A DNA stretch of 64,000 nt, from assembly GCF_038002765.1 (NCBI RefSeq), contig NZ_JBBODE010000002.1:1798001-1862000 (forward strand), given 5' to 3'. The notes below the pieces were generated by a model, which worked only from the letters and a program-made list of their open reading frames with translations, ran no database searches and was not told where the DNA came from. The DNA is from Peribacillus sp. FSL H8-0477 (GTDB lineage: Bacteria; Bacillota; Bacilli; Bacillales; DSM-1321). The position numbers were made by a program, and so were the translations under genes. Position 1 is the first letter of the stretch. The number at the start of each line of letters is the position of its first letter. Positions 59,572 to 64,000 of the stretch are shown piece by piece.

Positions 59572-60299
59572 TGAGAAGAACAAAATATATTATATCAGGT
59601 GGGTTAGCTTTTTCAGAGGATAAGGACATGGAAAAATTACGCCGATTTTCTTTGAAGGGTTGGCATGTCAGTGATTTTAAATTTATGGGATATTCACTTG
59701 AAAAAGGAGAAAGTTTAGATTATATCTATAGTGTAGATTACCGTTTAGTACAAGAGGATGAAGAAGATGAATACTTTGACTTTTTTCTCTCTTCTGGATG
59801 GTCACATATTGCCTCAAACGGAGATATTCATTTATTTCGAGCCAGATCTGGTACAAAACCGATTTATAGTGACCGAGATACACTGGTTGAAAAGTATAAA
59901 AATTTAAATAGTTCCATGAATTATGCAGCAGTTCCATTAGTTTTATTAACCGTATTGACCTGGGGTGGAACAATTCTAAGCTCAGGTCTCTTACAATCTA
60001 TACTGCAGGTAATAGCTGTTATTCTTAGTGTGGTCGCCCTCCCAGCAGCTTGGACTGTAATCGCAACATACGCTAACAAATGGAAGGTAGAAGGAAAAAA
60101 AGGATTAGTCAATGTATTGAAAACGATACCATTCCTTGTGCTCTTACTAGCCATTGTTATTTTGTTAGTATTCGATGGGGTAGACAGTGCAGTTCTTATC
60201 TTAGTATATATGGTATTTGGAGCAGTTGCCCTTCCAACTATAATTTGGATTGTCATGTCTCTTTATCAAAAAACTGGGCGGAATAGTGTCAGAAAATAA
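59571..60299 (+). CDS. DUF2812 membrane protein
   Basis: 242 residues. The N-terminal DUF2812 domain (about 1-105) has L-R-R-F-S-L-K-G-W-H-V-S-D-F-K and S-S-G-W-S-H-I-A-S-N-G-D-I-H-L-F-R-A. Four hydrophobic segments follow (about 118-140, 142-162, 182-200 and 204-230). Family members are always beside PadR regulators; their role in membrane stress is suggested but not established. One-base overlap with padR. Confidence 0.87.
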   Translation: MRRTKYIISGGLAFSEDKDMEKLRRFSLKGWHVSDFKFMGYSLEKGESLDYIYSVDYRLVQEDEEDEYFDFFLSSGWSHIASNGDIHLFRARSGTKPIYSDRDTLVEKYKNLNSSMNYAAVPLVLLTVLTWGGTILSSGLLQSILQVIAVILSVVALPAAWTVIATYANKWKVEGKKGLVNVLKTIPFLVLLLAIVILLVFDGVDSAVLILVYMVFGAVALPTIIWIVMSLYQKTGRNSVRK

Positions 60300-60361
60300 A
60301 TGTTTTAGAAAATGAGCTAAAAGGGGATATAGTTCAAAAAACATTTAATCTCATCGAATTA

Positions 60362-60402
60362 AACCAAAGCCTTATTACCTTCAATTGTAGTAAGGCTTTG
60401 GT
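60362..60402 (+). terminator. Terminator of the padR operon
   Basis: AACCAAAGCCTTA / TAAGGCTTTGGTT stem of 13 bp. Confidence 0.8.
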
Positions 60403-60483
60403 TAGTAAAAATACAGTGCTTTCTCCGTAATGAGCTATACACCCCACAGCGTAAGCAGAGAAAGTGAATCACCATCGAATAAT

Positions 60484-61371
60484 TTACCACTTGTTGTAAT
60501 ATGAACCTTCGGGATGATATAAGAACTTAAAACCGTGTTTTCTAGCCAATTGTTTGCTTTTTTCTTCATCTTTAAACGCAATGGTTACAACTTGTGTGTG
60601 GTATCGATTTCTTATTTGTTTTAATTGATCCATTTTTTCTAGTGCCCATTCATCTTCTCTAACAACCGAATACGAGAAGTCCTCCCACATAATGAAATCA
60701 ACATAAGGTGCTGTATACTTGGCCAAGGTATCGAATCCCCAATTTTGAGCGATTGATAGATTGCCATTTTCGTTTTTAATTTTTTTTACAAATGATGTTA
60801 AGGCCTCATTTTGTGTTTTTTGTTCACTACCTGAAAGATATGAATCAATATTTCCTACGGTATCTAAAAAAACACCATCTAATTTTTTATCAGTAATTTG
60901 CGCTTTGATTTCTTCGAGCAGGATATGTTGATAATGTTCGGAAGACATATCCATTAAATATGAATCCCATTTCTCAAAGTACATCTTATTTCCATTTTTA
61001 TCTTTATAAAAGTCATTCTCTAACAATTGATGATACAACGCTTGATTCCACTTATCAGCTTCCATCGAATTGATATACCCGTAAACAAGCGTTCCGCTGT
61101 CTTGAGCAGCAGTAATGTACTCTTCCTGCATGAGTATAGGTTCAATGATCACTAAATCAACCTTTTTCATTTCTTCACCAATTGCCTGAGTTCCTTCATC
61201 CAAGTAATAGTTGAACTGTTCTACTTCTGCCAATTTTCCTTTGATGTCTTCTGACTCCTTGAGCCTTTTTTCTTCCCCAACACCTTCCTCTGAAAATCCT
61301 CCGTTTAGCATATTTCCAATTAAAAGCGCACCTGAAAATAAAACAATAAGTAATCCAAATACTCTTTTCAT
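60484..61371 (-). CDS. GH114-like endo-alpha-1,4-polygalactosaminidase family protein
   Basis: 295 residues from ATG 61371; three more codons if GTG 61380 is used. N-terminal signal/anchor K-R-V-F-G-L-L-I-V-L-F-S-G-A-L-L-I-G, then a (beta/alpha)8 barrel with D-L-V-I-I-E-P, A-Y-Y-like Y-G-Y-I-N-S-M-E-A, the catalytic-type D in G-V-F-L-D-T-V-G and a glutamate in I-M-W-E-D-F-S-Y. GH114 enzymes cleave galactosamine-containing exopolysaccharide. Secreted or membrane-anchored. Ribosome binding site is weak. Single gene. Confidence 0.82.
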   Translation of the reverse strand: MKRVFGLLIVLFSGALLIGNMLNGGFSEEGVGEEKRLKESEDIKGKLAEVEQFNYYLDEGTQAIGEEMKKVDLVIIEPILMQEEYITAAQDSGTLVYGYINSMEADKWNQALYHQLLENDFYKDKNGNKMYFEKWDSYLMDMSSEHYQHILLEEIKAQITDKKLDGVFLDTVGNIDSYLSGSEQKTQNEALTSFVKKIKNENGNLSIAQNWGFDTLAKYTAPYVDFIMWEDFSYSVVREDEWALEKMDQLKQIRNRYHTQVVTIAFKDEEKSKQLARKHGFKFLYHPEGSYYNKW

Positions 61372-61577
61372 AGTTATCACAGCCTATTTTTGTAGTGTTA
61401 TTACATAGTATCTTATAGAAATCGATATTATGGAATTCATATAGTAAATCAGGAACTGTATGTTCAGAGGGGAGTTAATCATATTTTCCTATAGTAAATA
61501 ATTGGGTTTATTAGTAAGCTGTTAAGGTACATTTAAAATCATGAATGTGAGTATTTCAATTAAAAGGAGGGGTTAAA

Positions 61578-62093
61578 GTGGATGGGATAAGTCTACTAGA
61601 TGCTATCCTACTTTATTCAGTCTTATTTTTACCTATCGTAACTATGATTTTGTTATTTGCTTGGGGCGCTGCAAATATGAAAAATTCTTCAAAAGTCCAG
61701 TTACTTGTCGTAATTCTCGTATTCATACTTGGACTTCTGACCATTAACTCAATCATACTACCTATTATGATTGTTTCCATGATCTTGTTATTTATCTGGA
61801 TATATATCAATAGGAGTGGGTTCGTACAAGGCCAATTACTTTTCATTTTTATCGTTTTTGGATTTCAACTACTGTTTTACTTCTTAGGGTTTTCAGTTAT
61901 CGGTTTAGAATCGTCCTGGGCATTTATCATTCTCCTAATAGCACCAATCGTAACGATAGTTTTGCTGTTTCCATGGACATTGGGACGTAAAAGTACCTTA
62001 GCAAAAGGTCGAGTAATCGTTGTTATTGCGTTCATACTCCAGGTGAGTTTATTAAGCTTGTGTGTGTTTTTTTGGATATCAGCTCTTATGTAA
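61578..62093 (+). CDS. Six-helix membrane protein of unknown function
   Basis: 171 residues, almost entirely hydrophobic, with about six membrane segments in three hairpins and little between them. The repeated L-P-I-V-T-M-I-L-L-F and A-P-I-V-T-I-V-L-L-F-P-W parts suggest an internal duplication of three helices. Start GTG 61578 behind AAAGGAGGGG. Has its own terminator. No family recognised. Confidence 0.75.
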   Translation: MDGISLLDAILLYSVLFLPIVTMILLFAWGAANMKNSSKVQLLVVILVFILGLLTINSIILPIMIVSMILLFIWIYINRSGFVQGQLLFIFIVFGFQLLFYFLGFSVIGLESSWAFIILLIAPIVTIVLLFPWTLGRKSTLAKGRVIVVIAFILQVSLLSLCVFFWISALM

Positions 62094-62100
62094 CCTCGCT

Positions 62101-62140
62101 ACCTAGAACACTGATCTAACAACGTTCTAGGTGGTTTTTT
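62101..62140 (+). terminator. Terminator of the membrane protein gene
   Basis: ACCTAGAAC / GTTCTAGGT stem and T7. Confidence 0.88.
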
Positions 62141-62183
62141 TATTATTAATAAGCAACCAACTATATTTCATGGAAGTCTCACA

Positions 62184-62891
62184 TTAACATCGAACATGTT
62201 TTCGTTTAAATCCAATTCGATTGCGTTCAGCTTCTTTTATAATATTTTCATATGCGTGAAGTATACTTGGTTTTTTATTGTCACGCTTTATTTCAATGGG
62301 CCCAACAATTTGTGCAATTTCAAGTGCTTGTTCATGTAACGGTTTAAAGGAAACACCAACAGTCGTTAAGAAATTATTCATTGAAACTTTTGCACGGTCT
62401 GGTGCTTCATGTATCGTGTTTTTGACAAGTTGTACCATGTCCAGTAATTTTGGAGCGGAAAATTCCTCATCTTTTCTACTCCCAAGAAGCCAGCAATAGC
62501 AGCTCCATCCAGCTGACATTTTCAGCTCATCATCACTTGCAATCCATTCATCGGCAATGTCTTGAGCAATAGGAGACTCGGCTAAGGTAACGGCAACAAC
62601 ATAGTCAGACAGCATATAAAAATAAGCAAGATCAATCCAACGGTTAAAATCATCATGAGTCATTTGATGAGGATCTGCAATAATCCCTGCAAAATACATC
62701 GCATCATAATTACCTGTAGTATAAAGCTGGTCGGCAAGAGGCTGATTGATTTTAATTAGTTTGGCGAGGGGCTTCATAGCACCCGTGGCGACACCAAATA
62801 CAGGTTCCCTAGCTCCGTTAGATATGTATATTTTTTTCGTACGTTCTTTCCCTAACACTTCAAGTTGCTGCATCACTGATTCACTATTCAT
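62184..62891 (-). CDS. DNA alkylation repair protein (AlkD-like HEAT repeat)
   Basis: 235 residues. Helical HEAT-like repeat protein of the AlkD/AlkC superfamily of DNA glycosylases that remove alkylated purines. Recognisable parts: A-R-E-P-V-F-G-V-A-T-G-A-M-K-P-L-A-K-L, N-Y-D-A-M-Y-F-A-G-I-I-A-D-P and M-S-A-G-W-S-C-Y-C-W. Start ATG 62891 (an upstream GTG at 62897 is also in frame). Usual length for the family. Single gene; no promoter of the Ada type is seen. Confidence 0.82.
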   Translation of the reverse strand: MNSESVMQQLEVLGKERTKKIYISNGAREPVFGVATGAMKPLAKLIKINQPLADQLYTTGNYDAMYFAGIIADPHQMTHDDFNRWIDLAYFYMLSDYVVAVTLAESPIAQDIADEWIASDDELKMSAGWSCYCWLLGSRKDEEFSAPKLLDMVQLVKNTIHEAPDRAKVSMNNFLTTVGVSFKPLHEQALEIAQIVGPIEIKRDNKKPSILHAYENIIKEAERNRIGFKRKHVRC

Positions 62892-62897
62892 TACCAC

Positions 62898-63411
62898 ACC
62901 ACTTCCTAAAATTTGGTATATCCTTTCTTGATAGAAATTGGTTTCTACGTAAAAAAAGATGGATAACTAGTTTCCTTAGATTTTTAGTAGTCACTATTTC
63001 AACTTCTTCCCACTCATTCAAGATACTCCTTGTTAGAGAAGGAAAAGAAGTTTGTACAAGCAAGGCGTATCTTATCTACTATTGTAAACTTCCTCTACGA
63101 AGTATAAACAATTTTATTTAGTGTGGTTTCAATTCCTCGATAACAGGAATATGGACAGCAATTTGAGCAAGAAAAAGCAAAAGCTTATCTTGGTAAGTCT
63201 TCACGGGAACTTGGGGAAACCGCAGATAAATTAGGATCTAGAAACTTCGCATTCTAGTGTAAAGATTACTCTTGCTAAAATGAACATAAGAAATGAGCTG
63301 GAAAATGTATCTCCTAGCTCGTGTGTTTTGCTGTCCAATTTTCACTAAAGCACCTGTTAGTTTATTATAGACTTATTCTTTAAAAACCGTTGTTTTCAAT
63401 GTAATTGGTGA
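62898..63411. other. Intergenic region, no intact gene
   Basis: About 510 bases. A plus-strand stretch 63157-63255 reads Q-Q-F-E-Q-E-K-A-K-A-Y-L-G-K-S-S-R-E-L-G and on to a stop, with no start codon: possibly the tail of a lost gene. Confidence 0.4.
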
Positions 63412-63861
63412 TTAAACAAGTGTACGTTTTTTGCGATTTTTCACAATTAAAATGATAGAACAAAGCAGACTACCAACGATACTGACTATCACCATGATTT
63501 GTGCCTCTAACATAACAATTCCGTATGTTTCAGAATCAGGATTTTGAAGGATATTATCACCAAAGTCGTTTTGCAAAGTATAACCACCTGCATTGAGTCC
63601 CCAGTTCAAGTAACCAAACACTACTCCAAGTAAACTACTAATAAGAATGAAGAAAAAATTTGGTATGAAAGAGGTTCTCTCTTTTTTTATAGCCATTTTG
63701 TAATTCACTGTCAACAGTAGGAAGGGGGTAAATAGTTCAAATAACATTTCAATTAATGAAATATTACCAGTTTCATTTAGTCTTGTATTTGGTGTTAAGA
63801 AAAAAAATAAAGAATGGATAATTACGACAGGTAGTAAATTAATCGATAACAGCTTAAACAT
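63412..63861 (-). CDS. Four-helix membrane protein of unknown function
   Basis: 149 residues with hydrophobic segments at about 5-22, 40-55, 68-88 and 118-140 and a polar loop N-A-G-G-Y-T-L-Q-N-D-F-G-D. The C-terminus is basic (K-N-R-K-K-R-T). AGGCGATGTAAAGA precedes the ATG on the minus strand. No family recognised. Confidence 0.65.
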   Translation of the reverse strand: MFKLLSINLLPVVIIHSLFFFLTPNTRLNETGNISLIEMLFELFTPFLLLTVNYKMAIKKERTSFIPNFFFILISSLLGVVFGYLNWGLNAGGYTLQNDFGDNILQNPDSETYGIVMLEAQIMVIVSIVGSLLCSIILIVKNRKKRTLV

Positions 63862-64000
63862 TTTCTTTACATCGCCTCTAAGTTGCTTATTTTATTATAC
63901 TTTAACATAATTCTTCACAATCTATTGATTTTTATTGAATAGGATTCGGTTATGTTCTTAGAAGCAATATTTAGAAAACGAAGTAGAGCACGTTCAATAA

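Overview
The window is low-GC Firmicute DNA, most likely from an aerobic, spore-forming Bacillaceae/Planococcaceae relative. The evidence is a complete gerA-type spore germinant receptor operon, a BclA-like spore-surface collagen gene, an S-box (SAM-I) riboswitch in front of metNPQ, strong AGGAGG-type ribosome binding sites, frequent TTG starts and T-rich intrinsic terminators. I see no tRNA, rRNA or CRISPR array. All gene names come from recognising protein and RNA motifs by eye; no database was searched.

Layout. 1-4.4 kb: the 3' end of lacD, an APH-family kinase gene, a group IIC intron sitting directly after that gene's terminator, and a decayed P-loop kinase. 4.4-13.3 kb: one 8.9 kb gene for a giant collagen-like protein of about 880 Gly-X-Thr triplets with large internal duplications. 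13.8-18.5 kb: a germinant receptor operon in the order A-C-B-small D (minus strand). 18.9-21.7 kb: a royal-jelly/yellow family protein, a frameshifted CwlT-like cell-wall hydrolase and a frameshifted small membrane protein. 21.8-27.9 kb: a methionine block with mtnE and mtnU divergent, then SAM riboswitch, metN, metP, metQ and an iron-type hydroxyacid dehydrogenase.

28.5-38.5 kb is very AT-rich and looks like a defence island: PIN-like nuclease with zinc ribbon, a 1249-residue SIR2 protein, an OLD-type ATPase/TOPRIM protein and an alpha/beta hydrolase. Two of these genes are bracketed by short direct repeats. It ends at an HU gene (39.1 kb). 39.7-42.1 kb is a more GC-rich block of two dehydrogenases with a divergent TetR regulator. 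43-46.1 kb holds a CPBP protease, a DinB remnant, TetR plus azoreductase, and a small membrane protein.

46.2-56.5 kb is the most unusual region. A truncated minimal tyrosine recombinase lies divergently next to a series of small genes separated by a recurring composite element. Each full copy has a terminator-like palindrome followed by a 37-39 bp core: two 15-bp inverted arms around a 7-9 bp spacer, the architecture of a tyrosine-recombinase site. The intervals look like gene cassettes (DUF4871 lipoprotein, small membrane proteins, DUF3953, DUF3139, and a 4 kb nosD-nosL-nosY-nosF block). Two different IS3-family elements have inserted into the same palindrome in two copies. I read this as an integron-like cassette array in a Gram-positive genome, an inference that needs comparative or excision evidence.

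56.5-64 kb returns to ordinary accessory genes: aldo/keto reductase with MerR regulator, an APH-family kinase, PadR with a DUF2812 membrane protein, a GH114-like lipoprotein or secreted protein, a polytopic membrane protein, an AlkD-like repair protein and another membrane protein.
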